Positions 43,342-51,970 of a DNA stretch of 64,000 nucleotides are shown one piece after another. Source of the stretch: Flavisolibacter longurius. GTDB taxonomy: Bacteria; Bacteroidota; Bacteroidia; Chitinophagales; Chitinophagaceae. A program made the position numbers and the translations under genes. The stretch is from NCBI GenBank assembly GCA_013327885.1, contig JABUMY010000013.1, positions 1 to 64,000 on the forward strand, written 5' to 3'. The first letter of the stretch is position 1. Each line of letters begins with the position of its first letter. The notes beneath the pieces are model-generated. The model was not told where the DNA came from. It was given only the letters and a program-made list of their open reading frames with translations, and ran no database searches.

Positions 43342-44571
43342 ATGTCGACGACAGATAAAAATATAATTCTTCCGGAAGGAAACATTGGAACCGGAACCAC
43401 CCGCATCAACCTGGGACCAACACACCCGGCCACGCATGGGGTGTTTCAAAACATTTTGGAGCTGGATGGCGAGACGATCGTTTCTACCGAAATAACGATC
43501 GGTTATGTGCACAGGGCCATTGAAAAAATTGCCGAACGCAGGCCGCTTTACCAGATTACCCCACTCACCGACCGGTTAAACTATTGTTCGTCGCCCATCA
43601 ACAATATGGGTTGGCACATGACCTGCGAAAAGCTGCTTGGCGTCAAAACGCCTAAGCGGGTTGACTATCTCCGTGTTATTATCATGGAGCTGGCCCGGAT
43701 TGCCGATCACCTGATCTGCAACGGCGTAATGGGTGTGGACACGGGAGCTTTTACCGGGTTCCTGTACCTGATGCAATACCGCGAGCTTATCTACGAGATC
43801 TGGGAGCAGGTATGTGGTGCCCGCCTGACGACCAACATTGGCCGCATTGGTGGTTTCGAACGCAACTTCAACAACATTGCTTTTGAAAAGCTTGAGCGGT
43901 TTTTGGCTGAGTATCCCAAAGCCCTGAAAGAATTTGAAGAGTTGTTTTTACGCAACCGCATCTTTATGGATCGTACCATGGGTGCCGGTCCAATCAGTGG
44001 CGAAAGAGCCCTGAACTACGGTTTTACCGGGCCTAACCTCCGCGCCGCCGGTGTCGACTACGACGTGCGGGTGCATTCGCCTTACAGCAGTTACGAAGAT
44101 TTTGATTTTGTTATCCCAACCGGTACCACCGGGGATTGCTACGACCGCTTTTTGGTGCGCCAGCAGGAAATGTGGGAATCGCTGAAGATCATTGAGCAGG
44201 CTTACCGCAAAGTGCAGGAATTTAAAGGGGCGGAAGCAGAGGTGTTTCATGCCGATGTGCCGGAATACTACCTGCCGGAGAAAAAAGATGTGTACACCAA
44301 AATGGAGGCGCTCATCTATCACTTCAAAATTATTATGGGTGAAGTGAACATGCCTCCTGGTGAAGTGTACCACTCTGTAGAAGGTGGCAACGGCGAGCTG
44401 GGTTTTTATCTGATCAGTGATGGTGGCCGCAGCCCGTACCGTTTGCACCTGAGACGGCCTTGTTTTATTTATTACCAGGCATTTGAAGAACTGATCAAAG
44501 GCAGCATGTTAAGTGATGCCATTATTGTGATGTCATCGCTGAACCTGATCGCAGGGGAGATGGATGGGTAA
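43342..44571 (+). CDS. nuoD: NADH-quinone oxidoreductase subunit D
   Basis: 409 residues, usual size. Starts NLGPTHPATHGVFQNILELDGE after a short lead, typical of the 49-kDa subunit, with IGYVHRAIEKIAERRPLYQ and LTDRLNYCSSPINNMGW. The C-terminus ends MSSLNLIAGEMDG. Forms the quinone pocket with NuoB. Confidence 0.97.
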   Translation: MSTTDKNIILPEGNIGTGTTRINLGPTHPATHGVFQNILELDGETIVSTEITIGYVHRAIEKIAERRPLYQITPLTDRLNYCSSPINNMGWHMTCEKLLGVKTPKRVDYLRVIIMELARIADHLICNGVMGVDTGAFTGFLYLMQYRELIYEIWEQVCGARLTTNIGRIGGFERNFNNIAFEKLERFLAEYPKALKEFEELFLRNRIFMDRTMGAGPISGERALNYGFTGPNLRAAGVDYDVRVHSPYSSYEDFDFVIPTGTTGDCYDRFLVRQQEMWESLKIIEQAYRKVQEFKGAEAEVFHADVPEYYLPEKKDVYTKMEALIYHFKIIMGEVNMPPGEVYHSVEGGNGELGFYLISDGGRSPYRLHLRRPCFIYYQAFEELIKGSMLSDAIIVMSSLNLIAGEMDG

Positions 44572-44651
44572 TGTGACAATTAGCCTATGTGATAATTTGA
44601 TAATGGAACAAATTCATACTTATCAAATTATCGAATTATCAAATTATCGAA
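44572..44651 (+). repeat. Octamer hairpin array between nuoD and nuoE
   Basis: 8-bp register from the base after the nuoD stop: TGTGACAA, TTAGCCTA, TGTGATAA, TTTGATAA forward; TTATCAAA, TTATCGAA, TTATCAAA, TTATCGAA (44620-44651) reverse. nuoE ATG at 44659. Confidence 0.9.
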
Positions 44652-44658
44652 TTAGAAA

Positions 44659-45156
44659 ATGACGTTTTCAGAAGAAAAACTAAAAAAGGTTCACGAGATC
44701 GTTGCCCGCTACCCGGAGGGAAAGCAGAAAAGTGCGTTGATACCGGTGCTTCACCTGGCCCAGGAAGAGAACGGCGGCTGGCTGAGTGCCGAGGTGATGG
44801 ACTACGTAGCCAGCCTGTTGCAACTGACTTCTATTGAGGTTTACGAAGTAGCAACCTTTTACAGCATGTACAACCTAAAGCCGGTGGGTCGCTACCTTTT
44901 TGAAGTGTGCCAGACTGGTCCCTGTATGGTAAATGGCAGCGACGATATTATTGCTTACATCAAGCAAAAACTGGGAATTGCCGTAGGCGAAACAACAGCC
45001 GACGGCATGTTTACCTTAAAGACGGTGGAATGCCTGGGCGCCTGCGGGTATGCACCCATGATGCAGTTGGGTAAGTTTTACAAAGAGCACCTGACAAAAG
45101 AAAAAGTGGACCAGATCATTGAAGAATGCCGTCGCACAGCGGCTGCTCAAAACTGA
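44659..45156 (+). CDS. nuoE: NADH-quinone oxidoreductase subunit E
   Basis: 165 residues, thioredoxin-like [2Fe-2S] subunit. Cluster N1a ligands: Cys in CQTGPCM near 88-94 and CLGACGYAP near 124. Part of the NADH dehydrogenase module with NuoF. Its TGA stop overlaps the ATG of the following inserted gene by one base. Confidence 0.95.
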   Translation: MTFSEEKLKKVHEIVARYPEGKQKSALIPVLHLAQEENGGWLSAEVMDYVASLLQLTSIEVYEVATFYSMYNLKPVGRYLFEVCQTGPCMVNGSDDIIAYIKQKLGIAVGETTADGMFTLKTVECLGACGYAPMMQLGKFYKEHLTKEKVDQIIEECRRTAAAQN

Positions 45157-45593
45157 TGAAGAAGACCTTTTTCATACTAGCCTTTTTTGTAGCCACCCTG
45201 CAGGGATGGTCGCAAACTGCCGTGGAAAAAGCGGTGGTGGAAAGAACCTACCGGTTAAGCCAAGCTGTTTTTAGCACGAAAGACAGCCTGGCGGTGGAAG
45301 ACCTGTTTGCCAAAAAGCTTACCTATGGTCATTCCAGCGGCAAAATGGAAACAAGGGAAGAAGCCATAAAGGCCATTACCAAGAACCCATCGCGGTACGC
45401 CGATACGGCCATCAGCAATATCAGTGTGATCACTGATGGAGATGATGTGGCCATTGTGCGGCATCATTTTAAAGCATCGGAACAAAAAGCCGACGGCACT
45501 GCAGGTTCACTCAACCTTGGTATTATGCTGGTGTGGGTGAAAGAAGGCGGCAAGTGGCGCCTGATGGGCCGGCAGGCCTTTAAGCTGAACTAA
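45156..45593 (+). CDS. Exported NTF2-like (SnoaL/DUF4440-type) protein inside nuo operon
   Basis: 145 residues. Signal peptide MKKTFFILAFFVATLQGWSQ, then a nuclear transport factor 2-like cone fold (SLAVEDLFAKKLTYGHSSGKMETREEAIKAI, LVWVKEGGKWRLMGRQAFKLN). Such proteins bind small ligands or act as enzymes with unknown substrates. It is translationally coupled to nuoE (TGATG) although complex I has no such subunit, so it is either a hitchhiker or an accessory factor. Confidence 0.8.
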   Translation: MKKTFFILAFFVATLQGWSQTAVEKAVVERTYRLSQAVFSTKDSLAVEDLFAKKLTYGHSSGKMETREEAIKAITKNPSRYADTAISNISVITDGDDVAIVRHHFKASEQKADGTAGSLNLGIMLVWVKEGGKWRLMGRQAFKLN

Positions 45594-45650
45594 ATGCCGG
45601 AAGCTACCCGTAGCTTTCGTTCGTTATAAAAATTAAACCAAAACTACCTT

Positions 45651-46430
45651 ATGAGAACGAATCGTATTCGTCCCTTGAACTGTTCTTTGTCATTCGTAAT
45701 CGTTTGTATGCTGGCGACATCCTGTGTCAGCGTGAACCGCTTTTCCGATAATACTTATGCTGCCCGCGATAAAGACCGCAAGGCATTTGTACAAACCAAG
45801 GATGGCGTGATCACGGAAGCCGATGAAGTAAAGCTGCGCAGCCCGTTGATCGGCAGGTCAACCATCCAGTTGGATGGCGATGTGAAAATACCGGTAAAAG
45901 AAGTGCTGGCTTACCAAAACGGCACGGCCTATTACCGCAGCATACGGGGGCAGTTTGCGCCCCGTATCAACAAAGGCCTGATCAACATGTACAGGACCAT
46001 TGAAACGTATACCGACTTCTCCACGACGTCATCGGGGAGAAGCGGTACCCGAACCCGGCACCAGGTTATCTACTGGCTGCAGAAGGGCGACCAGGCGGAA
46101 ACCGTGATGCTAACGCCGGACGTAACGGAGCAATACGTAAAAGACTATGCGCCGGCTATGGAATACATGGACCTGTTCCGCCACAACCAGAAAAAGGTCA
46201 GAACCTGGTCGTTGATCAATACCGCTTCTGTTTTTGGCGGACTGGTACTGGCAGGTACACTGGGATCGAACAATACAACTGCCGGCAACACGGCAGTTAT
46301 CGCTGGTGGCGGATTGTTCTTTGGTGGGCTTGTCAATGGTTTTGTGAATAAAATACGGAAAGGAAAAAACTATACAAACCTGCAGTTGGCTATCGACGAA
46401 TACAACTACCAGGTAAAGCGGAAAAAGTAA
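45651..46430 (+). CDS. Putative lipoprotein inside nuo operon
   Basis: 259 residues, type II signal sequence with lipobox LATSC (Cys25); a mostly beta first half (to about 170), then a Gly-rich hydrophobic segment (about 188-227) and a basic C-terminus. No family recognised. It lies between the NTF2-like gene and nuoF on the same strand, with short gaps (57 and 37 bp). Confidence 0.75.
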   Translation: MRTNRIRPLNCSLSFVIVCMLATSCVSVNRFSDNTYAARDKDRKAFVQTKDGVITEADEVKLRSPLIGRSTIQLDGDVKIPVKEVLAYQNGTAYYRSIRGQFAPRINKGLINMYRTIETYTDFSTTSSGRSGTRTRHQVIYWLQKGDQAETVMLTPDVTEQYVKDYAPAMEYMDLFRHNQKKVRTWSLINTASVFGGLVLAGTLGSNNTTAGNTAVIAGGGLFFGGLVNGFVNKIRKGKNYTNLQLAIDEYNYQVKRKK

Positions 46431-46467
46431 CATTGAAAGAATTTACTGTCTGTAGACAGTTTGTACT

Positions 46468-47823
46468 ATGAGCAAAAAATTATTATTAGCGAACGCACAT
46501 ATCGAAAACATCCGTTTGTACGATGTTTATCGCAGGCATGGTGGTTATGCTGCCGTGGAAAAAGCCTTTAAAATGGCGCCTGCGGATATTGTGGAGGAAG
46601 TAAAAAAGAGTGGTCTTCGCGGTCGTGGTGGCGCCGGTTTCCCAACCGGTATGAAGTGGAGCTTTCTGGCCAAGCCTGAAGGCGTTCCCCGTTACCTCGT
46701 TTGCAATGCGGATGAATCCGAACCGGGAACCTTCAAGGATCGTTACCTGATGGAATTCATTCCGCACCTGCTGATCGAAGGCCTGATCATTTCTTCGTTT
46801 GCACTGGGCTCTAACCGCACCTATATCTACATCCGCGGTGAATATGCCTGGATCGTCGACATTTTGGAACAAGCGATTGCTGAAGCAAAAGCGGCCGGTT
46901 TCCTTGGAAAAAATATATTGAACACGGGCTTCGACTGCGAGATTTATGTCCAGCGTGGCGCCGGCGCTTATATCTGCGGTGAAGAAACAGCCCTGCTGGA
47001 ATCCCTCGAAGGCAAGCGTGGCAATCCCCGCATCAAGCCGCCCTTCCCGGCGGTAAAAGGTTTGTACGGTGCACCCACGGTGGTGAATAACGTAGAAACG
47101 CTGGCAGCCGTTGTACCCATCATCAACATTGGCGGCGAAGAGTATGCAAAGATTGGCGTAGGCAAATCCACCGGTACAAAACTCATTTCTGCCTGCGGCA
47201 ACATCAACAAGCCGGGCATTTATGAAATAGACATGACCATTTCTGTAGAAGAGTTTATCTACAGCGATGAGTATTGCGGCGGTATCCCTAAAGGAAAACG
47301 CCTGAAAGCCTGTATCCCCGGCGGATCGTCGGTGCCTATTCTGCCTGCCAACCTTTTGCTGAAAACAGCCAAAGGGGAGCAGCGGATGATGACCTATGAA
47401 AGCCTGGCCGATGGCGGTTTTGCCACCGGATCTATGATGGGTTCGGGTGGTTTTATTGTGCTGGACGAAGACCAGTGCGTGGTGCGTCACACCATGACCC
47501 TGGCCCGCTTTTATCGCCACGAAAGTTGCGGGCAGTGTTCGCCCTGCCGCGAAGGAACGGGTTGGATGGAGAAGATCCTGACCAACATCGAGAATGGCAA
47601 AGGCAAAATGAGCGACATCGACCTATTGTGGGACATTCAAAGCAAGATCGAAGGCAACACCATTTGCCCGCTGGGCGATGCGGCAGCCTGGCCGGTGGCA
47701 GCAGCCATCCGTCACTTCCGCGATGAATTTGAATGGCATGTGACCAACCCCGACGAAGCATTAACAAGAAACTTTGGACTGGCCCACTACGCCGATCCGA
47801 TAGAAGTGGCGGCAACGCCGTAA
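46468..47823 (+). CDS. nuoF: NADH-quinone oxidoreductase subunit F
   Basis: 451 residues. FMN/NADH site GRGGAGFPTGMKW (near 52) and GAGAYICGEETALLESLEG (near 165), and the N3 cluster CGQCSPCREGTGW near 354. Oxidises NADH and passes electrons to the Fe-S chain. Confidence 0.97.
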   Translation: MSKKLLLANAHIENIRLYDVYRRHGGYAAVEKAFKMAPADIVEEVKKSGLRGRGGAGFPTGMKWSFLAKPEGVPRYLVCNADESEPGTFKDRYLMEFIPHLLIEGLIISSFALGSNRTYIYIRGEYAWIVDILEQAIAEAKAAGFLGKNILNTGFDCEIYVQRGAGAYICGEETALLESLEGKRGNPRIKPPFPAVKGLYGAPTVVNNVETLAAVVPIINIGGEEYAKIGVGKSTGTKLISACGNINKPGIYEIDMTISVEEFIYSDEYCGGIPKGKRLKACIPGGSSVPILPANLLLKTAKGEQRMMTYESLADGGFATGSMMGSGGFIVLDEDQCVVRHTMTLARFYRHESCGQCSPCREGTGWMEKILTNIENGKGKMSDIDLLWDIQSKIEGNTICPLGDAAAWPVAAAIRHFRDEFEWHVTNPDEALTRNFGLAHYADPIEVAATP

Positions 47824-47914
47824 AGAAGCTGCAAGCTGTCAGCTTCTAGCTACAAGCCGAAGGGCAGTAGTAAAAGAGCTAGCAGCCAGAAGCTAATAGC
47901 TAAAAGCTTATTTC
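47824..47914 (+). repeat. Heptamer hairpin array between nuoF and nuoG
   Basis: 7-bp register right after the stop: AGAAGCT, GCAAGCT, GTCAGCT, TCTAGCT, ACAAGCC forward; AAAGAGC, TAGCAGC, CAGAAGC, TAATAGC, TAAAAGC reverse (47873-47907). nuoG ATG at 47918. Confidence 0.9.
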
Positions 47915-47917
47915 ACT

Positions 47918-49087
47918 ATGGCTGAAGAAAAGAAACTGTTTAAGGTTACGATCGATAACATTACCACCGAGGTGGAGCCGGGAACGACCATCCTGATGGC
48001 GGCCCGAAAAATTGGTGGCGACATCGTACCGCCAACCATGTGTTATTACAGCAAGCTGCAGAACACAGGTGGCTACTGCCGCACTTGCCTGGTCCGGGTG
48101 GCTGCCGGCTCTACGGCCGATCCGCGACCAATGCCAAAGCTGGTAGCAAGCTGCCGTACGGCGGTGATGGACGGTATGATTGTAGAGAACATCACCAACC
48201 CGGCCGTACTGGAAGCCCGCAAAGGTGTGGTGGAGTTCCTGCTGCTGAACCACCCTCTGGACTGTCCCGTTTGCGACCAGGCCGGCGAATGCGACCTGCA
48301 GGACCTGAGCTACGAGCACGGTACCGAAGGCACCCGCTATGAATTCAAGCGCAGAACATTTGAGCGTATCGATATCGGCCCGAACATCCAGTTGCACATG
48401 ACCCGTTGCATTCTTTGCTACCGTTGTGTGCACACGGCTAACCAGGTTGCCGGCAACCGCGACCATGGTGTGCTGGACCGCGGCGATCATGCACAAATAG
48501 CAACCTATATTCAGAAATCACTGGAAAGCCCGATGATCGGCAATGTCATTGACGTTTGTCCCGTAGGTGCCCTTACCGACAGAACCTTCCGGTTTAAAAA
48601 CCGGGTATGGTTCACCAAGCCGGTAGATGCTCACCGCGATTGTCCGCATTGCACCGGCAAGGTGCGCCTTTGGATGCGCGGCGACGATGTGCTGCGGGTT
48701 ACAGCCCGCAAAGACCAGTGGGGCGAAGTGGAAGAATGGATCTGTAACGAATGCCGCTTTGAAAAGAAAAAAGTAAGCGATTGGGTCATTGAAGGACCAA
48801 CCAAATTAGACAGGCATTCGGTTATCAATGCCGGTCATTATGTGAACCTGGTGACACCAAAAGAAACCCTGAAAGAAGTGATGGGTGGCCGCGATCCGAA
48901 ACGGTTGCTGGATATCAAAACCATTTCGGATGTAAACCAGGTGGATCTTGATGTGCTTCCCGGGCCGGCAACCAGCGCAACGTTCAACGGCAATCCCGAT
49001 TCGGTAGGTACCAATGTTACCGATGTGAAGAATGGAATGGGGAGGAACCTGGCCGGAACGGACAGCACTAACCCGAACACACCCTAA
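47918..49087 (+). CDS. nuoG: NADH-quinone oxidoreductase subunit G, short form
   Basis: 389 residues, less than half of the E. coli protein. It keeps the [2Fe-2S] ferredoxin part (CYYSKLQNTGGYCRTC), the N4-type region (HPLDCPVCDQAGECDLQDL), RCILCYRC and VCPVGALTDRTFRF. The molybdopterin-like C-terminal domain is missing. The last 40 residues are Asn/Thr/Gly-rich. Short NuoG forms are known in Bacteroidetes (general knowledge), so this is probably functional. Confidence 0.93.
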   Translation: MAEEKKLFKVTIDNITTEVEPGTTILMAARKIGGDIVPPTMCYYSKLQNTGGYCRTCLVRVAAGSTADPRPMPKLVASCRTAVMDGMIVENITNPAVLEARKGVVEFLLLNHPLDCPVCDQAGECDLQDLSYEHGTEGTRYEFKRRTFERIDIGPNIQLHMTRCILCYRCVHTANQVAGNRDHGVLDRGDHAQIATYIQKSLESPMIGNVIDVCPVGALTDRTFRFKNRVWFTKPVDAHRDCPHCTGKVRLWMRGDDVLRVTARKDQWGEVEEWICNECRFEKKKVSDWVIEGPTKLDRHSVINAGHYVNLVTPKETLKEVMGGRDPKRLLDIKTISDVNQVDLDVLPGPATSATFNGNPDSVGTNVTDVKNGMGRNLAGTDSTNPNTP

Positions 49088-49147
49088 CGAACAGCAGAAC
49101 AGACGAGCAAGGAACAGATGAATGGTGAAGGACGGGGAAGGTGACGA

Positions 49148-49200
49148 ATAGAATTTCATAACGTACAAGTGTGCGACGCAACAAAAGTTGAATAGTAGCA
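49148..49200 (+). repeat. Solo core copy of the TIR element family
   Basis: The stretch with ATAGAATT, GTACAAGTGTGCGACGCAAC and AAAAG, followed by AATAGTAGCA, matches the cores of TIR element copies 1 and 2, but no TIRs flank it. It lies between nuoG and nuoH. Confidence 0.7.
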
Positions 49201-49220
49201 CCCGAGTTGACAAACAAAAA

Positions 49221-49276
49221 AAAGCTTCAAGTGAAAAGCAATGTGCTTGCCGCTTGCCGCTAACAGCTAATAGCTA
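49221..49276 (+). repeat. Heptamer array upstream of nuoH
   Basis: AAAGCTT, CAAGTGA, AAAGCAA, TGTGCTT, GCCGCTT, GCCGCTA, ACAGCTA, ATAGCTA in 7-bp register; the last base is the A of the nuoH ATG. A less regular GAACAG-type array (about 49088-49140) follows the nuoG stop. Confidence 0.75.
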
Positions 49277-50322
49277 TGTTACTACAAATTGATTGGTTCC
49301 TTATTCTGGAAAAATTTATCCTGATCGCCGTAATTGTAACTACGGCGCTGGTGGTAGCGATGTACAGCACCTATGCGGAACGGAAGGTTGCTGCGTTTTT
49401 GCAGGACAGGATTGGTCCCGATCGTGCCGGTCCGTTCGGCTTGCTGCAGCCAATGGCCGATGGTGTCAAGCTGTTCATGAAAGAAGAGATCATCCCGCTG
49501 ACATCTTCCAAATCACTTTTTATCATGGGCCCCTTGCTGGCAATGATAACAGCCACCATGACAAGTGCCGTCATTCCCTGGGGATGGACCATTGACGTTG
49601 CCGGCCGGCAGGTGCCGCTGCAGGTTGCCGATATCAACATTGGTATCCTTTACATTTTTGGCGTGGTGAGCCTGGGTGTGTATGGCATCATGATCGGTGG
49701 CTGGGCCTCCAACAATAAATTTTCACTCCTCGCCGCTATCCGTGGCGCTTCGCAAATGATCTCTTACGAACTGGCCATGGGCCTTTCCCTGATCGCCGTG
49801 CTGATGCTGGTAGGCGATCTGCGGATGAGCACCATTGTAGGTCACCAGGTAGAAAACGGCTGGAATATTATTTACCAGCCCCTGGGTTTCCTGATCTTTT
49901 TGATCTGTTCGCTGGCAGAGTGTAACCGTACGCCGTTTGACCTGCCGGAAGCCGAGAATGAATTGAACTTTGGTTACCACCAGGAATACTCTTCCATGAA
50001 GCTGGGTTTTTACTTGTTTGCCGAATACATCAACATGTTTATCAGCGGTGTTATCATGGCCACACTTTATTTTGGCGGGTACGATATTCCGTTTATCGAT
50101 GAAGTAGGCATGTGGGGTAACCAGTGGTGGGTTGGATTGATTGGCTTTGCCGTACTGATGGCGAAAGCCTTCTTTTTCATCTTCCTGTTCATGTGGATCC
50201 GCTGGACCATTCCGCGTTTCCGTTTCGACCAGTTGATGAACCTGGGCTGGAAAGGGCTTTTGCCCCTGGCGCTGGGCAATATGCTGCTAACGGCAGTGAT
50301 CGTTTTACTGCTGAATAAATAA
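49276..50322 (+). CDS. nuoH: NADH-quinone oxidoreductase subunit H
   Basis: 348 residues, eight membrane helices, ND1-like. Hallmarks: YAERKVAAFLQDRIGPDRAG near 33-52, and CNRTPFDLPEAENELNFGYHQEYS near 216-239. Links the quinone cavity to the proton channels. Confidence 0.96.
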   Translation: MLLQIDWFLILEKFILIAVIVTTALVVAMYSTYAERKVAAFLQDRIGPDRAGPFGLLQPMADGVKLFMKEEIIPLTSSKSLFIMGPLLAMITATMTSAVIPWGWTIDVAGRQVPLQVADINIGILYIFGVVSLGVYGIMIGGWASNNKFSLLAAIRGASQMISYELAMGLSLIAVLMLVGDLRMSTIVGHQVENGWNIIYQPLGFLIFLICSLAECNRTPFDLPEAENELNFGYHQEYSSMKLGFYLFAEYINMFISGVIMATLYFGGYDIPFIDEVGMWGNQWWVGLIGFAVLMAKAFFFIFLFMWIRWTIPRFRFDQLMNLGWKGLLPLALGNMLLTAVIVLLLNK

Positions 50323-50393
50323 ATGATTTTTAAACAACGGATGGAGCAGAACGGCTAATTTTGCGGCCGTTAAAAGAAGAAGAGGAAAAGACG

Positions 50394-50942
50394 ATGCAAG
50401 CATTAACAAACAGAAAAACAGTGGTGGAGCGCAAGCCAATGACCCTGGCTGAAAAGCTGTACCTGCCGGCGATCTTCAAAGGCATGGGTATCACGTTCTC
50501 GCACTTATTTAAAAAAGCGCCAACCATCAGGTACCCGGAAGAAAAGCGTCCTTTTGCCGATGTTTTCCGTGGATTGCATATTCTGAACCGGGACGAAGAA
50601 GGCCGCGAACGCTGTACGGCTTGCGGTCTTTGTGCGGTAGCCTGCCCGGCTGAAGCCATTACCATGGAGGCGGCAGAGCGCCAGACAGGGGAAGAAAACC
50701 TGTACCGCGAAGAAAAATACGCTGCCAAGTACGAGATCAACATGCTGCGTTGCATTTTCTGCGGCCTGTGCGAAGAGGCTTGTCCGAAGGATGCCATCTA
50801 CCTGACAAAAACAGTTGCGCCGGCAAACTACGGCCGCAAAGGTTTTATTTATAAAAAAGAAGATTTACTGATTCCAAACCCGGTAACGGACCCCGAAGGT
50901 TACAAAGAAGCCAAGGGTACGTTCAACACAAAACCGGAATAA
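50394..50942 (+). CDS. nuoI: NADH-quinone oxidoreductase subunit I
   Basis: 182 residues with two 4Fe-4S motifs: CTACGLCAVACP near 80 and CIFCGLCEEACPKDAIYL near 120, clusters N6a/N6b. I start at the ATG of MQALTNRKTVVE; the frame is open 11 codons further to a TTG at 50361, which is unlikely. Confidence 0.95.
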   Translation: MQALTNRKTVVERKPMTLAEKLYLPAIFKGMGITFSHLFKKAPTIRYPEEKRPFADVFRGLHILNRDEEGRERCTACGLCAVACPAEAITMEAAERQTGEENLYREEKYAAKYEINMLRCIFCGLCEEACPKDAIYLTKTVAPANYGRKGFIYKKEDLLIPNPVTDPEGYKEAKGTFNTKPE

Positions 50943-50957
50943 AATAGAACCTACTGC

Positions 50958-51539
50958 ATGGGTATTACACAAATACTATTCTGGGCGCTGACGGCAGTGG
51001 CCCTTTTTAGCGCAATGCTGGTGGTAACCAGTAAAAATCCGGTGTACAGTGTACTGTGGCTGATTGTTACCTTCTTTACCATCTCGGGCCACTACCTGTT
51101 GCTGAATGCGCAGTTCCTGGCCATTGTGAACATTATTGTTTATGCCGGCGCCATTATGGTGCTCTTCCTGTTTGTGATCATGCTGATGAACCTGAGCAAG
51201 GAAACCGAACCGCAAAAGAACAAATGGCTGCGGTTGGCCGGGGCCGTTGCTGGAGGCAGTTTGCTGCTGGTGCTCGTGGCGGCGCTGCGTACCACCGAAA
51301 CAAGAATGACGGAACTGGGTACCGGCGAGATTGGCCTGATTCAAAACCTGGGCAAGGTGTTGTTTACCGAATACGTGGTTCCGTTTGAGATCGCCAGCAT
51401 CCTGTTTTTAAGTGCCATGATCGGTGCGGTAGTGATTGGCAAAAAAGAAAAGCCGGTGATTGAGGATGAGATCCTGGAAGCGGATGTGATACAATCAGAG
51501 ATTCACGAAAACGAAACCGCCGGGTACCTGAAGCATTAA
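50958..51539 (+). CDS. nuoJ: NADH-quinone oxidoreductase subunit J
   Basis: 193 residues, five membrane helices, ND6-like ([44 protein letters not shown]). It has an unusual charged C-terminal tail of about 25 residues ([14 protein letters not shown]). Confidence 0.95.
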   Translation: MGITQILFWALTAVALFSAMLVVTSKNPVYSVLWLIVTFFTISGHYLLLNAQFLAIVNIIVYAGAIMVLFLFVIMLMNLSKETEPQKNKWLRLAGAVAGGSLLLVLVAALRTTETRMTELGTGEIGLIQNLGKVLFTEYVVPFEIASILFLSAMIGAVVIGKKEKPVIEDEILEADVIQSEIHENETAGYLKH

Positions 51540-51555
51540 CCGTTACTATATTATT

Positions 51556-51885
51556 ATGGACATCAAGTATTACATTTTTCTTTCCCTCGCCTTGTTTGTC
51601 ATTGGCATTGTAGGGGTGCTTACCCGGCGCAATGCCATCATCATATTTATGTGTGTCGAGTTGATGCTGAACTCCGTTAACCTGCTGTTGGTGGCGTTCT
51701 CTAAAATGCATCACCTGGCAGGCGCCGCTACCAATCCAACCGCCGGAACCGACGGGCAGTTGTTTGTATTCTTTATCATGGTAGTAGCCGCTGCGGAAGT
51801 GAGTGTGGGCCTGGCCATTATCGTTATGCTCTTCCGCAATACACATTCTGTGGACGTGAACTTTTTAAACAGACTAAAACACTAA
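51556..51885 (+). CDS. nuoK: NADH-quinone oxidoreductase subunit K
   Basis: 109 residues, three membrane helices, ND4L-like, with the conserved Glu in [14 protein letters not shown] and [17 protein letters not shown]. Heptamer array follows its stop. Confidence 0.96.
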   Translation: MDIKYYIFLSLALFVIGIVGVLTRRNAIIIFMCVELMLNSVNLLLVAFSKMHHLAGAATNPTAGTDGQLFVFFIMVVAAAEVSVGLAIIVMLFRNTHSVDVNFLNRLKH

Positions 51886-51889
51886 GAAA

Positions 51890-51966
51890 GCTGCGAGCCA
51901 TGAGCTGTGAGCCACGAGCCAGAAGGTTCAGAAGCTCAAGGCTCATAGCTCAAAGCTCATAGCTTA
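51890..51966 (+). repeat. Heptamer hairpin array between nuoK and nuoL
   Basis: 7-bp register: GCTGCGA, GCCATGA, GCTGTGA, GCCACGA, GCCAGAA forward; AAGCTCA, AGGCTCA, TAGCTCA, AAGCTCA, TAGCTTA reverse (51932-51966), ending 4 bp before nuoL. Shares its unit with the nuoB-nuoC array. Confidence 0.9.
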
Positions 51967-51970
51967 TAAC

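Noticed and set aside
46486-47520. 344-codon minus-strand frame opposite nuoF
   Set aside because: nuoF is certain in the other strand; the antisense frame has no family features.
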